Positions 52,194 to 61,812 of a stretch of DNA of 64,000 nt are shown here, in pieces. The notes beneath the pieces were generated by a model. That model worked only from the letters and a program-made list of their open reading frames with translations. It ran no database searches and was not told the DNA's origin. The stretch lies in the NCBI GenBank assembly GCA_965267605.1, contig OZ254088.1, positions 1,922,001 through 1,986,000 on the forward strand, read 5' to 3'. The DNA is from G965267605 sp965267605 (GTDB lineage Bacteria; Bacteroidota; Bacteroidia; Flavobacteriales_E; Vicingaceae). The number at the start of each line of letters is the position of its first letter. The first letter of the stretch is position 1. A program made the translations under genes and the position numbers.

Positions 52194-53293
52194 TATCCCT
52201 GCAAGGTTTTGTCGATGGCTTCCTTAAAAGCCGCAACCATGTGTTCTGAGGTATATCCCTGTTCGTAGATCTTACGGCTTTCCAACCCCATTTGTTCTCT
52301 CTGGTCTCTAGCTTGAATAACTTGTTCAACCGCTTTAGCAATTGCTCCAGGTTCAGGATCCCCCAATAAGAAACCGTTGATCTGGTCATGAACGCAATTG
52401 CGCATCGCCCCACGGTCTGTCGCAATAATCGGAAGCCCCATGGCACTTGCCTCAACAGTTACCCAAGGATGACCCTCCGGATCTACAGGTGTAAAAATGA
52501 AGCAATCAGCATTCGCAAACGCATTCCATTTCTCTTCACCGCTTACGGGTGAATGTGTGTTTACCTTTTCTGTCAAGCCCTTTTCTTCAATGAACGACTT
52601 ACATTCAGTTTCATAATCTTTCTCGTGCCAGGCACCATAGGCATGGAGTTCCCAATCCAATTCCTTTATTTCATTCAGGCCATGAAGTAGCTCAAGAAAT
52701 CCTTTGCCTCTTACAAAGTTCGATAGATACAATAACCTTGTTCTATCGCCTACTGTTGTTCGTTCTCTCCTGTCAATATCACAACCATTGGGTACCACAT
52801 GAATCTTATTTTCTTCGTAATGGTGCTCAAACAGATACTTTAGATTGTCACCCAAAACGATTACACCAGCGGTATCACCCAAGGTTTCATCAACCAGTCC
52901 TTTTACCCTTTTGGATGACTGGTCATACCAGTTTTTGAAATTGCTACCTCGCAAATGGACAATACACTTTGTGCGAAAATGCGAGGCAATCTTTACAAAC
53001 ATTGAATCCTTGTAGAAGCCTGGAGTTGTCTGACTGATCGGAACAATAATCAGGTCGGGATCTTCTTGCTTCAAGAGCTTCTTCAGCAGCTTTTGCTGGC
53101 GCCAAACATGAACGACCTTTTTTGGGCTCTTTTTGCCAAACCCACTCAACTTTCTGTTAAGAGAAGTGTCAAAATGAATCAGCTCGTAATGATCTGCCAG
53201 GGATGAATTGAGCAGCACTTCAGTAGCTACTGCCGGTCCGATATATGGCGGTGGCAGCTTACCCAACAATACTATTTTGGCCTTCGTGCTCAG
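52193..53293 (-). CDS. Glycosyltransferase family 4-like, probable CTG start
   Basis: A GT-B glycosyltransferase of about 366 residues. The N-terminal domain begins KAKIVLLGKLPPPYIGPAVATEVL, with the donor-binding domain recognisable in LLYLSNFVRGKGFLELLHG, HSPVSGEEKWNAFANADCFIFTP and HPWVTVEASAMGLPIIATDRGA. No ATG, GTG or TTG starts the homologous part; CTG 53293 overlaps the stop of the O-antigen ligase gene as CTGA, just as ATGA joins most neighbours, so I take CTG as start. The alternative is GTG 53419, which would put 42 unlikely residues in front. Donor and acceptor unknown. Confidence 0.82.
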   Translation of the reverse strand: MSTKAKIVLLGKLPPPYIGPAVATEVLLNSSLADHYELIHFDTSLNRKLSGFGKKSPKKVVHVWRQQKLLKKLLKQEDPDLIIVPISQTTPGFYKDSMFVKIASHFRTKCIVHLRGSNFKNWYDQSSKRVKGLVDETLGDTAGVIVLGDNLKYLFEHHYEENKIHVVPNGCDIDRRERTTVGDRTRLLYLSNFVRGKGFLELLHGLNEIKELDWELHAYGAWHEKDYETECKSFIEEKGLTEKVNTHSPVSGEEKWNAFANADCFIFTPVDPEGHPWVTVEASAMGLPIIATDRGAMRNCVHDQINGFLLGDPEPGAIAKAVEQVIQARDQREQMGLESRKIYEQGYTSEHMVAAFKEAIDKTLQG

Positions 53294-54537
53294 GTGATTT
53301 TCTTTTTGGGAATAGAGAGGTAAGCAAATATGGACAGTTGAATATACATGAAAGGAGGATAGAACGTTGGGGTTGTTGTAATCGAGTAAAGCAGTAAGAT
53401 CACGAATGATCCATAGCACAGAAACTTCAGTGCGGGTACTCTTCCCCTTACCCTGTTCACCAGGTTAAAGAGCAACATCACGTAAGTGATCAAACCAACA
53501 AATCCGGTTAGGAATAACATCCTTAGGTAATCATTGTGCACACCAACACCTACGAAAGGTGCCGCATAATCCATACTCAAAGGCATACCCAGGAACTGCG
53601 CATAAATCGGCATTTCCGAAAATACTTCCATGCAGTACTGCCATCGCCCCACCCTACCATGCAGAAGCTTGGAAGTTTCCAATTCACCTTCGTAAACAGC
53701 AATATCTGTTTCTACAAGTGGGTTTATCTTCTCCGCAAAAATGTCCCAGCCAAAGAAGACCATTCCTACTATGGCTAGACCAAGGATCAGGAAAGTTGCC
53801 CCTTTATTGGCTCTGGCAATGTAGACAACAGACAGGATCGTTATCAGCCCGAAAATACCCACCGTAGCTGTATGATTAATTCGGAACAGCGCAAATAAAC
53901 AGAGCAAGCCGACAAGGATGAACTCAATCATTCTTCGTTTTCGCATTTTCTTATCTGTGGTCTGCATGTACCTGTAAGCCATCACCAGCATGCCAAACGT
54001 GATATAAATGGCATAGTTCATTACATCACCGAAACCTCCTTGTACCCTTTCCAATCCGCGAGACACTTGTACCGAAATAGGGTTGACCAGTACCTCATAC
54101 ATGAAAATCCCAACTACAAACAATCCCGAATAGAGGAAGGCCTGAAGGATTCCATCCATGTCTCTTTTGCCACGTAGCATCTTTCGAAGGAAGTAGAAGA
54201 GATAAACCGGCATTCCCAGTTTCAGAAGGTACTCATACGAACGAAGGTTCAAAGGATCAGCAAGGATCAGAAAAAGTGTAGAAAGTAGTATCAGAAAGCT
54301 CAGAAACCCAAATACCCTATCTGTCCTGCTTCTTCCATTCCTCGGCATTCGTGACATACCGTACAGGCATAAGACAGGTGTTAACACACCTATTAAGTAC
54401 AGAGGCGACAGGATAGCAGAATAATTTTTCAGGAAGTAGAAATTGTCAGCCAGAGGCCTGATCAATACCAGTATCACAAACCACTTGGAGGCACCCGGTA
54501 AACCTTTGAACCATATTTTCCACTCTTTCCAGGTCAA
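53290..54537 (-). CDS. O-antigen ligase/polymerase family membrane protein
   Basis: A 415-residue inner-membrane protein with about ten or more hydrophobic helices and a large extracellular loop (roughly 270-345), the plan of the O-antigen ligase (WaaL/Wzy) superfamily. The loop region has the characteristic GRVGRWQYCMEVFSEMPIYAQFLG followed by GVGVHNDYLRMLFLTGFVGLITY, where HN...R is the usual signature. It would join or polymerise undecaprenyl-linked glycan at the periplasmic face. Whether it is ligase or polymerase cannot be told. Its ATG overlaps the stop of the upstream glycosyltransferase (ATGA). Confidence 0.88.
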   Translation of the reverse strand: MTWKEWKIWFKGLPGASKWFVILVLIRPLADNFYFLKNYSAILSPLYLIGVLTPVLCLYGMSRMPRNGRSRTDRVFGFLSFLILLSTLFLILADPLNLRSYEYLLKLGMPVYLFYFLRKMLRGKRDMDGILQAFLYSGLFVVGIFMYEVLVNPISVQVSRGLERVQGGFGDVMNYAIYITFGMLVMAYRYMQTTDKKMRKRRMIEFILVGLLCLFALFRINHTATVGIFGLITILSVVYIARANKGATFLILGLAIVGMVFFGWDIFAEKINPLVETDIAVYEGELETSKLLHGRVGRWQYCMEVFSEMPIYAQFLGMPLSMDYAAPFVGVGVHNDYLRMLFLTGFVGLITYVMLLFNLVNRVRGRVPALKFLCYGSFVILLLYSITTTPTFYPPFMYIQLSIFAYLSIPKKKIT

Positions 54538-55706
54538 GCGCTTACAGATTCAAACACGTCAGAAAGAATTGCTTCATAGCTGTACTTTGCCTTCACTTGA
54601 TTCGCCAGTACCATCCGCTCGGTGTCATCAAGTTTAGTCGCCACTAACTTCTGGATAGCTCCGAGTAGATCATTATTAAAAACGGTGACCAGTTCCTCAT
54701 CGGTTAAGTGACTGATCTTCTTTCGCTCCTGCAACACAACCGGAAGACCAGTTCCCATCGCAGACAATGCCGCAATGGTCGGATGGTACCACACACCAAT
54801 GTCAGCGGCATTGTAAATATCGTTCAGTTCCTGATTAGATAGAAAGGGCAGGAAAATAACCTTGTCTTCTAGCTCGTACTCCTTGACACGTGCACGCAAC
54901 CATTGACTGTACTCACCATCATCCATACCGCAAATGGCGTATTTCCAAGAATCTGCCTCCAAATCTTCGCACGTGTAAAGGATGTGTTCCAATTTCTTGT
55001 GAGGTACAATTCTGGTTGCAGTAACCACCAACTTCTCATTGGGTTTTATACCCAACAATGCTCTTTTCTTTTGACGCAGTTCCGCATTGAATGAGAAGTC
55101 ATCCGGACTGAAGCCCAGGGAGATCTCGGTGTATTTACTTCTGATCTTTTTCTTCAGTTCAGGCATATACTCTTCAAGTATTCCCAGTGTTTCCGGTGTA
55201 TAACCAACCAACTGATCTGAGCCCATCACCGCCAACTTGTAAGCCGGGTTCTTATACAGGGTTCGCAGTGTCTTCCATTTCCTCTTATTGAGCCATCTGG
55301 TTAAACCGTTGGCCTTGCTCCCAGCGGTTGCAGCATTGTCTGAGTTATCTCCAAAAAAGGTGATCACGCGGTAGTTCCGCTCCCAATCCGCATACACTGG
55401 TCTAGGAAATAATTTACCCACTCCTATGGTTACCACAAGTTCCGGGTCAAATTCATTGATACGCTCTGTTAGTCCCTTCACCTCCACCATCTGCCCTTTG
55501 GACCACGTGTGCGGAATACGCTCCACATCAAAGGGATCCATGCCAGTCCGATCTCTTTTCGCTGCAGATGCCAGGTAAGTTGGTACATGGTCACTAGAAA
55601 AGACCTTAACGGTATATCCCATTCTCACCATAGCATCAGCCAGTTGTGATTCAAGGTATCCCAGCTCGGGATAGAAATGCCCGCAAACCAATGCTGCTTT
55701 CCCCAT
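54534..55706 (-). CDS. Glycosyltransferase family 1/4
   Basis: A 390-residue GT-B glycosyltransferase. ATG 55706 shares a base with the stop of the second AsnB gene (TGATG) and gives the right start, GKAALVCGHFYPELGYLESQL; the in-frame ATG at 55730 is inside that gene. The C-terminal domain shows LVVTATRIVPHKKLEHILY, VIFLPFLSNQELNDIYNAADIGVWY and TIAALSAMGTGLPVVLQ, the nucleotide-sugar region. Donor unknown. Overlaps the O-antigen ligase gene by four bases. Confidence 0.88.
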   Translation of the reverse strand: MGKAALVCGHFYPELGYLESQLADAMVRMGYTVKVFSSDHVPTYLASAAKRDRTGMDPFDVERIPHTWSKGQMVEVKGLTERINEFDPELVVTIGVGKLFPRPVYADWERNYRVITFFGDNSDNAATAGSKANGLTRWLNKRKWKTLRTLYKNPAYKLAVMGSDQLVGYTPETLGILEEYMPELKKKIRSKYTEISLGFSPDDFSFNAELRQKKRALLGIKPNEKLVVTATRIVPHKKLEHILYTCEDLEADSWKYAICGMDDGEYSQWLRARVKEYELEDKVIFLPFLSNQELNDIYNAADIGVWYHPTIAALSAMGTGLPVVLQERKKISHLTDEELVTVFNNDLLGAIQKLVATKLDDTERMVLANQVKAKYSYEAILSDVFESVSA

Positions 55707-57616
55707 CAGTGTACGTGGTATTTGTTCCACCAGTTGATGAAGGAGTAAATTCTCCAGAACTCACTTTGGACAGCTTTGTTGTTCAGGTTCGCGTCTGCGA
55801 TATCTATCAACCGTTTCCTCTCGAAAATTGGTGGCAGATCGGCACTGTGGAACTGTTCCTTCACGCGATCGAGTAATGCTGATTTCCAATCATTCTGCGG
55901 AACAACAAATCCGATCTTATCTTTTCGCCAAACAACCGGGTCTGGCAGTTTCTTATCCATGTACTTTCTTAGCACATACTTGGTGTATCCGCCTGACACC
56001 TTGTACTCCGATGGCATGTTGATTGCCAATTCCACGAGTCTGTGATCCAAAAAGGGCACCCTCGATTCAATGGAATAGTGCATAGAGTTTAGGTCTTCAT
56101 AACGCAACAGTGTTTGAAGGCCGTACTTAATTGCCGCGAGAGAAGTATCACGGTAGTTCTTGCCACTTCGATCGGGGCTTTCGGTCATCCGCATGCCGCG
56201 CATAAAATCGTCTGCAAGGACCTGCGCGCTTAACCTGAGTTTCTTCCTACCGGCTGTTCTTATGAAAGAGGGCATAAAGAAGAACGCACTGCGCATGAGC
56301 GCCTGCCCCATATTGTCGGTGAAATTCTGTTTAAGTAGTCGGTAGTTCTTACTAAACGCTCCCAACCTCATTCGCTTCAGGTATTCGATAAGGTAGATGC
56401 CTACGAAGTGGTAGTACCCCCCCAGGATTTCATCTGCCCCTTGACCGTCCAACAGGACCTTCACACGTTGCTGCGCGGCCAGGTCCATTACCTTGAACTG
56501 TGCGTAGGGCGACAAAGAATTTACGGGATACTCCTGGGCTCCCATGAAGGCATCCACTTCCGTCATAAAGTGTTCTGGTTCTGGCTGCACGTAATACGCC
56601 TCAGCATTAGAAATGGTATCTGTTACTTGTCTGGCGTATCCTTCCTCATTCACATCAGTTCCTGGAAAGATAGCTGTGAATGATTTCAGCAGAGAAAGAT
56701 TGCGCGCACCCGATAAACATACTGCCGATGAATCAAGCCCACCTGAAAGACAAGCACCCACTTCAACATCTGCTATGCAGTGTTCCCTGATCGAAGCATC
56801 GAATACTTCCGCGAACATTTCATTGGCTTCTTCTTGCGAGCGAATCTGCTTACCGTTCGAAGATGAGACCAGGTCATAATACTGCGTTATCCTGGGATTC
56901 GGATCATCTACAGAAAGACTCAGATTGTGACCCGGTGCGAGGCGCTTGATGTCTTTATAAAGTGTATCCTCCGGATTTGTGATCTCACCGTATACGAGAA
57001 ATTCAAGCGCTGCTTTCTGATCAAGTTCAGGCGTTACTTCAGCTAGTAGCAACAACGCCTTCATTTCCGAAGCAAAAGCGAAGAATCCAGGTTTACTTAC
57101 ATAGTAGATCGGTTTGATACCAAATCTATCCCGGGAAACCAATAAGGATCTCTCTGAAGAGTCATAGTAAGAAAATCCCCACATTCCCCGTAGATCGGGA
57201 ACAGCACTCTCTCCCTGACGCAAAAGCTTTCTTAGAAGGATCTCCGAATCTGAAGAGCTCGCGAACGATTCACCTGCACTCTCCAGTCCCTTTTTGAGCT
57301 CCTGGTAATTGTATATCTCTCCGTTAAATGAGAGGTACCCATGCTGATCTCTCATGGGTTGATGACCACCTGGAGAAAGGTCGATGATCGAAAGTCTTCT
57401 ATGCCCTAATGCCAACTTTTGGTTATCCAGAGTTTCCGCATGCGGTAGATCTGTGAATTCAGGATGTGTGTCATTTCCCCTGGCCAATGTAACGTTCTCA
57501 TCCGCAAACAGGAATCCCTCATCATCCGGACCTCTGTGCCTAATAATAGTGTTCATGGCAACGATCTCGCTACCCTGTACTCCACTTGTTCTAATTATGC
57601 CACAAATGCCACACAT
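55706..57616 (-). CDS. AsnB-type glutamine amidotransferase (asparagine synthetase-like) 2
   Basis: A 636-residue class II amidotransferase, second in this operon. Catalytic Cys2 (MCGICGIIRTSG), NGEIYNYQEL, SRDRFGIKPIYYV in the glutaminase domain; ACLSGGLDSSAVCLSG, GQGADEILGGYYHF and IESRVPFLDHRLVELAI in the synthetase domain. It differs clearly from the first AsnB along its length, so the two are not a recent tandem duplicate and may amidate different sugars. Starts one base after the stop of the upstream glycosyltransferase. Confidence 0.9.
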   Translation of the reverse strand: MCGICGIIRTSGVQGSEIVAMNTIIRHRGPDDEGFLFADENVTLARGNDTHPEFTDLPHAETLDNQKLALGHRRLSIIDLSPGGHQPMRDQHGYLSFNGEIYNYQELKKGLESAGESFASSSDSEILLRKLLRQGESAVPDLRGMWGFSYYDSSERSLLVSRDRFGIKPIYYVSKPGFFAFASEMKALLLLAEVTPELDQKAALEFLVYGEITNPEDTLYKDIKRLAPGHNLSLSVDDPNPRITQYYDLVSSSNGKQIRSQEEANEMFAEVFDASIREHCIADVEVGACLSGGLDSSAVCLSGARNLSLLKSFTAIFPGTDVNEEGYARQVTDTISNAEAYYVQPEPEHFMTEVDAFMGAQEYPVNSLSPYAQFKVMDLAAQQRVKVLLDGQGADEILGGYYHFVGIYLIEYLKRMRLGAFSKNYRLLKQNFTDNMGQALMRSAFFFMPSFIRTAGRKKLRLSAQVLADDFMRGMRMTESPDRSGKNYRDTSLAAIKYGLQTLLRYEDLNSMHYSIESRVPFLDHRLVELAINMPSEYKVSGGYTKYVLRKYMDKKLPDPVVWRKDKIGFVVPQNDWKSALLDRVKEQFHSADLPPIFERKRLIDIADANLNNKAVQSEFWRIYSFINWWNKYHVH

Positions 57617-57617
57617 A

Positions 57618-58709
57618 CTACTTCAGACTGCTATAAAAATTCGTTAGGCGTTCGCCAAAGTTAGCAAGCCCATACTTTTCGATCATGGATCGGCTCATTC
57701 CTGCCCTATCCCAGGGCATATCTGAAACACACATGGTGGTTAAGGCATCCCTTAGCTCATCATCAGAAGAGGGATCAATCCACAGTCCATTCTCAGGTGT
57801 CATGTAATCAGCAGGCCCAGTGATCTTTGGTCCAATCACCGGACAACCACAGGCAATTGCTTCTACGCTCACCAGTCCAAAGGATTCATGTAAGGAGGGC
57901 GCAAGCATGGCATGACTTGTTCTGTAGAGTTCAGCCAGTTGCTCAGGAGGTAAAAAGTTGTGGCGCTGAATCTGTTGATCGTTCAGACCATCAATGGCTT
58001 TTCCCTCATCTCCATTGCCAACTACGATTAACTTCCAACCTGCTTGTCCCAAACCCAATTCCTGAAACAGCCTTGCTACCCTCAAGCCACCTTTGAACGG
58101 ATCCAGTCTTCCAACGAACACCAATGTTTTGGTTCTATCTCCTTCTGAGTAATGGAAAGTGGATTCATCAATCGGATTTCCAATTACCAATGATTGCGCT
58201 TGATGAACACCTCCATCGTTGAATGCCCTTTGCGAATATGTACTTACAAAAACGGCACCGTTAGCGGAACGAAAATGCTTAGCGGCCGATTTAGCCCGTA
58301 ATGAAGATGACAGGAAGCTTTCCACAGGTCCAGCGTGTTCAGTGATAACGACTTTAGCAGTGCCCTTATTCTTCAACGCCAAACCTCCTGCGAAAACGCT
58401 ACCGTGGGCATGCACAACATCAAATTGTTTGTCTAACTCCTTAATAAGTGCCTTCCCTACTGAAAAGTACTTGACCTGATCCAGCTTCCGGGTTACGCCA
58501 CTGGTAGGATGATCAGCCAGGTTGTGCTGCACCACGTGGTGTGGTTCTGCAAAATATCTGGTACCTGCTTCAGGACCATAAAAGTTGATGTTCAGTACGG
58601 TTACATTGAAGTGGTTGCTCAAAGCTCGCGCCCAGGATCTGATGAAAATACCTCTTATGTCGCCATCGAATCTCGGGTAGAGGTCTGTTATGATCAGCAG
58701 TTCCCTCAT
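57618..58709 (-). CDS. Glycosyltransferase family 4
   Basis: A 363-residue GT-B glycosyltransferase. ATG 58709 forms ATGA with the stop of the methyltransferase gene and begins REWLIITD-like sequence (MRELLIITDLYPRFDGDIRG); the longer frame from 58781 lies in that gene. The donor domain has LVFVGRLDPFKGGLRVARL, HNFLPPEQLAELYRTSHAMLAPSLHESFGLVSVEAIACGCP, with the typical E-x7-E pattern of GT4. Donor and acceptor unknown. Confidence 0.9.
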   Translation of the reverse strand: MRELLIITDLYPRFDGDIRGIFIRSWARALSNHFNVTVLNINFYGPEAGTRYFAEPHHVVQHNLADHPTSGVTRKLDQVKYFSVGKALIKELDKQFDVVHAHGSVFAGGLALKNKGTAKVVITEHAGPVESFLSSSLRAKSAAKHFRSANGAVFVSTYSQRAFNDGGVHQAQSLVIGNPIDESTFHYSEGDRTKTLVFVGRLDPFKGGLRVARLFQELGLGQAGWKLIVVGNGDEGKAIDGLNDQQIQRHNFLPPEQLAELYRTSHAMLAPSLHESFGLVSVEAIACGCPVIGPKITGPADYMTPENGLWIDPSSDDELRDALTTMCVSDMPWDRAGMSRSMIEKYGLANFGERLTNFYSSLK

Positions 58710-59419
58710 GATTTCTGCCACAACATGATATGATCGCTGCCTTTGGCTTGATTCTTTGGAATAGCGGCACTGCCAAACCATTTTCGAGTCAATCGGTATT
58801 TCTTCTTATTGCTAAAGAAATGGGAAAAACCTAGAAATGATTGATTGTACCTGTAGTCCATTTTGGGTACATATCCCAGTGATCTCAACACATCAACCAC
58901 ACCTTGGTGGGGTACTTCGGTTAATTTATACTGTTTCTTAAACACCCCTCGCAATCCGCGGTACCATCGGATCCATCTGTAGTAATAATGCTCACAGTCT
59001 GTGTTTTGAATACACAAGTATCCTCCTCGCTTCACAAACCTGTTGATGTGCTTGATAAATGCTTCATAATCTTCAACGTGTGACAAGATCCCCAATGAAA
59101 CCACAAGGTCGAACTGCGCTGGCTCAAGGTCGAAAATATCAGCCCGTCTGACCTTAACATTGGACATTTGCTCTGCATTCTCGCTTGCCACATTTACCAT
59201 GGCCTCAGCAAAATCTACCTGGGTAATCTGGTCTACTACCTTACAAAATGGCAAAGTAATCTCTCCTGTGCCACAGGGTGCATCAAGGATAGAAGTCACC
59301 TTAAGATCCTGGAGATAGTGACTCAAGGTCTCATGCCTGATACGAAGGTTATAATCGTAATACCGATAGACTTCCGGCTGCTCGAAGAACTCCTGAACCT
59401 GAGACTGTCTTTCTTCCAT
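58706..59419 (-). CDS. Class I SAM-dependent methyltransferase
   Basis: A 237-residue methyltransferase. SAM-binding motif I is SILDAPCGTGEITLPF (about 40-55), motif II VDFAEAMVNVA, then RADIFDLEPAQFDLVVSLGILSHVEDYE and VKRGGYLCIQNTD. The C-terminal part has an aromatic, basic segment. It is coupled to both neighbours (TGATG with the acyltransferase, ATGA with the glycosyltransferase). A sugar O-methyltransferase is the likely role, by context. Confidence 0.88.
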   Translation of the reverse strand: MEERQSQVQEFFEQPEVYRYYDYNLRIRHETLSHYLQDLKVTSILDAPCGTGEITLPFCKVVDQITQVDFAEAMVNVASENAEQMSNVKVRRADIFDLEPAQFDLVVSLGILSHVEDYEAFIKHINRFVKRGGYLCIQNTDCEHYYYRWIRWYRGLRGVFKKQYKLTEVPHQGVVDVLRSLGYVPKMDYRYNQSFLGFSHFFSNKKKYRLTRKWFGSAAIPKNQAKGSDHIMLWQKS

Positions 59420-59964
59420 CAGGTTCTCTCCTTGACGAGTTTTAATGGACTTCCGGCATAAATACCGTATGGTTGAAGATCATCATGTTCAGTCACAACT
59501 GCATTTGCACCAACGAATACCCCATCTGGTAGTTTAGAACCCAGTAAAACCCTTGCTCCAGCCCCTACACCGCAATCCTCTCCGATGTGTATTGCTTTCT
59601 TTTTAATGGGTTGTTTCCTGTAGTAGGTATCCTTACCCATTTCGTGAAACGCATCCCTGATACTTGCTGATTCTGCAACGGCACTGTAATTCCCGATGGT
59701 GATCTTTTCGGCACAGGTAATCCAAATATGATGACCAAATAGCACGTGATCTCCAAGCACCAATTCACCCTGCGGGGTAATTTCAAATGAGTTGTTCCAG
59801 CCCAAATCCACATGATCACCAATAGTGATATTACCTTTAGGCTTATACGCGAACTTAGGCCATGAATCACATTTCAGTCCTTTACCCACTTTACAGCCTT
59901 TCATTCTGAGGTAGGTGCTCAACCAAAACCCCTTCCATTTCCTTCTGGCGTTTCTCATAATCAA
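59419..59964 (-). CDS. Left-handed beta-helix acyltransferase
   Basis: A 181-residue hexapeptide-repeat O-acyltransferase (WcaF/NodL/CatB-like). Repeats are visible as GNITIGDHVDLGWNN, GELVLGDHVLFGHHI, EKITIGNYSAVAESASI and IHIGEDCGVGAGARVLLGSKLPDGVFVGANAVV, with the usual final IYAGSPLKLV. The histidines in HVLFGHH may be catalytic. Likely acetylates a sugar of the polysaccharide or its precursor. Coupled by ATGA to the upstream glycosyltransferase and by TGATG to the methyltransferase. Confidence 0.9.
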   Translation of the reverse strand: MIMRNARRKWKGFWLSTYLRMKGCKVGKGLKCDSWPKFAYKPKGNITIGDHVDLGWNNSFEITPQGELVLGDHVLFGHHIWITCAEKITIGNYSAVAESASIRDAFHEMGKDTYYRKQPIKKKAIHIGEDCGVGAGARVLLGSKLPDGVFVGANAVVTEHDDLQPYGIYAGSPLKLVKERT

Positions 59965-60755
59965 TCAATGTCCATTGCCTTCCATTTCCGCAGAAGCCAA
60001 AGGTGGTAGAACCACCTGAATGGCACATATTCCAAGATATTGAAAATTGAACTCTTTCCCTTACGACATCTTTCCAGCATTTCCTTCATCTGTGGCAGAT
60101 AAGGTGATTCATGAGCTTCATGAATGCGCACTCCTTCCTCATACGAGGTACAATCCTGACTGCTCGTACCACCTAGACGAAACACCGATAGGGCCTTCGG
60201 AAGGTGATGCATTTTAATGTCTGACTTGACAGCGCGTAGCATCCAATCGTAATCTGCTGATACTTTGTATTGCTCATCGTAATTCCCAATCTGCTCATAT
60301 ACTTCTCTTCTTGCAAACATGGCTGGATGATTGATGCTCATGGTTTGCCAAAGCTCGTCAACCCTTGCGGGACCGTATGTGTATCTTTCCCTAGCCAACA
60401 CCATACGGGCGCGCAGGACATCACCACAAACGATCTCAGCGTTGGATTGCTCAAAAGCCTCCGCTACCAAACCCAAACTTTTGGACAAGTATCTATCGTC
60501 AGCGTTCAGGATGCCAACAAAATCTCCCTTTGCCTCCTGCAAACCAATATTGATAGCTTCATAGATGGTAGAGTCAGGGCTGGACACAACATTTGCGTAG
60601 GTGCTAACGAGAAACTCAAGCGATCCATCAGTGGAACCAGCATCCACCACGATCCACTCAAAATCTACATCCTGTTTCTCAAGACTGGTTGCCACCGCGG
60701 GTAACCATGGCATACCGTTGAGGAGGGGTGTTATGATTGTGAACCTAGGCATCAA
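59961..60755 (-). CDS. Glycosyltransferase family 2
   Basis: A 264-residue GT-A enzyme: FTIITPLLNGMPWLPAVATSLEKQ, WIVVDAGSTDGSLEFL, FVGILNADDRYLSKS (the metal-binding DD), INHPAMFARREVYEQIG and YDEQYKVSADYDWML, typical of GT2 chain-building transferases. The start is ATG 60755 or the adjacent ATG 60752. Its start overlaps the stop of the upstream gene by 8 to 11 bases. Donor unknown. Confidence 0.9.
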   Translation of the reverse strand: MMPRFTIITPLLNGMPWLPAVATSLEKQDVDFEWIVVDAGSTDGSLEFLVSTYANVVSSPDSTIYEAINIGLQEAKGDFVGILNADDRYLSKSLGLVAEAFEQSNAEIVCGDVLRARMVLARERYTYGPARVDELWQTMSINHPAMFARREVYEQIGNYDEQYKVSADYDWMLRAVKSDIKMHHLPKALSVFRLGGTSSQDCTSYEEGVRIHEAHESPYLPQMKEMLERCRKGKSSIFNILEYVPFRWFYHLWLLRKWKAMDID

Positions 60756-61812
60756 TATCGTTCATGAACTGATCGAATCCCTTTTTAAAGTTGAAGTGAA
60801 TTCCAGCCTTCAAACTTGCTGCAGACATGCTTGTGTAGTTATCCGCCACGATATTTAACGCATTCGTCATGGTTGTTTCATTCATTTCCTCTACCAACAC
60901 CCCTGCACCATAATCTCTGACACTTTTCAGACCATCTATGCTGATACCAATCACAGGCAGACCCACAGCATAGTAATTGAACAGTTTACCTGCGGGTGAT
61001 GAATAATAGTTGTAATCCAGTTTTGCTTGTTCAAGATCATACCCGGTTACACCAATATCGAAGCCCGCCATGTAATTCAATAGGTCCTCCTGAGCTGTAT
61101 AGTCCACATCCAAGGTGAACTTTCCACTTGCAAACTGATCTTTGAAGGCTTCATCCATCCATGCTTTGAACTTGGGAGAACAAAACCCCTTCAGTGTAAG
61201 CTTGTAGCCCTCACTACCAGCTACGGCCTCCATCATGGCCTCAAGTCCGTATCTATAATCCACATTGCCCATGTACAGTATATGCCTGCCTTCTTCTTTG
61301 GGCGGATACTCCTGCTCAAGAATAGGGGCATTTTGAATGAACGTATATGGGATGTCCTTACTGCCAATCAGATGATTTAATCGCTCTTTTGATTGAATGA
61401 TCAAATGCTTGATACCCCGTTCAACACATTGGTCAAATTCAGGCCCCGGAGCAATTTCCAAGGACAGATATATTACTTCCTCGTAGAACTCGGACGCCAT
61501 CAAGAAGCCAGCGTTATCCGCAGCAATTACCAGATCATACAGCGGATTGCGCTTCGCGTGTTCTTTTAGCGCTTTGGCAAATAGCTTTCTTTTCGCCTGC
61601 TGGTATTTGCCCAACTTTCGTTGCAATCGCATTGTTTTGGACTCGTAGCTTACAAGTGTAACCCCTTCAATCAAGCCCTCATTCCCGAAGTAGTCGTTAT
61701 CCCCTGCAATAACATCTATAGTGTATGTGTCTTGCAAGCACGTGCGAAGATTTAAGACTGTGGGACTGTACCGCAGCCATTCATCCGGAAATATGATCAG
61801 TGCCTTTTTCAT
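60745..61812 (-). CDS. GT-B glycosyltransferase-like protein
   Basis: A 355-residue protein with a GT-B fold. N-terminal KKALIIFPDEWLRYSP, middle HLIIQSKERLNHLIGSKDIPYTFIQNAP, HILYMGNVDYRYGLEAMMEAV starting the donor domain, and AGKLFNYYAVGLPVIGISIDGL at the nucleotide-sugar site. It is more divergent than the other glycosyltransferases in the operon; family number cannot be given. Coupled by ATGA to the upstream GT2. Confidence 0.8.
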   Translation of the reverse strand: MKKALIIFPDEWLRYSPTVLNLRTCLQDTYTIDVIAGDNDYFGNEGLIEGVTLVSYESKTMRLQRKLGKYQQAKRKLFAKALKEHAKRNPLYDLVIAADNAGFLMASEFYEEVIYLSLEIAPGPEFDQCVERGIKHLIIQSKERLNHLIGSKDIPYTFIQNAPILEQEYPPKEEGRHILYMGNVDYRYGLEAMMEAVAGSEGYKLTLKGFCSPKFKAWMDEAFKDQFASGKFTLDVDYTAQEDLLNYMAGFDIGVTGYDLEQAKLDYNYYSSPAGKLFNYYAVGLPVIGISIDGLKSVRDYGAGVLVEEMNETTMTNALNIVADNYTSMSAASLKAGIHFNFKKGFDQFMNDIDA

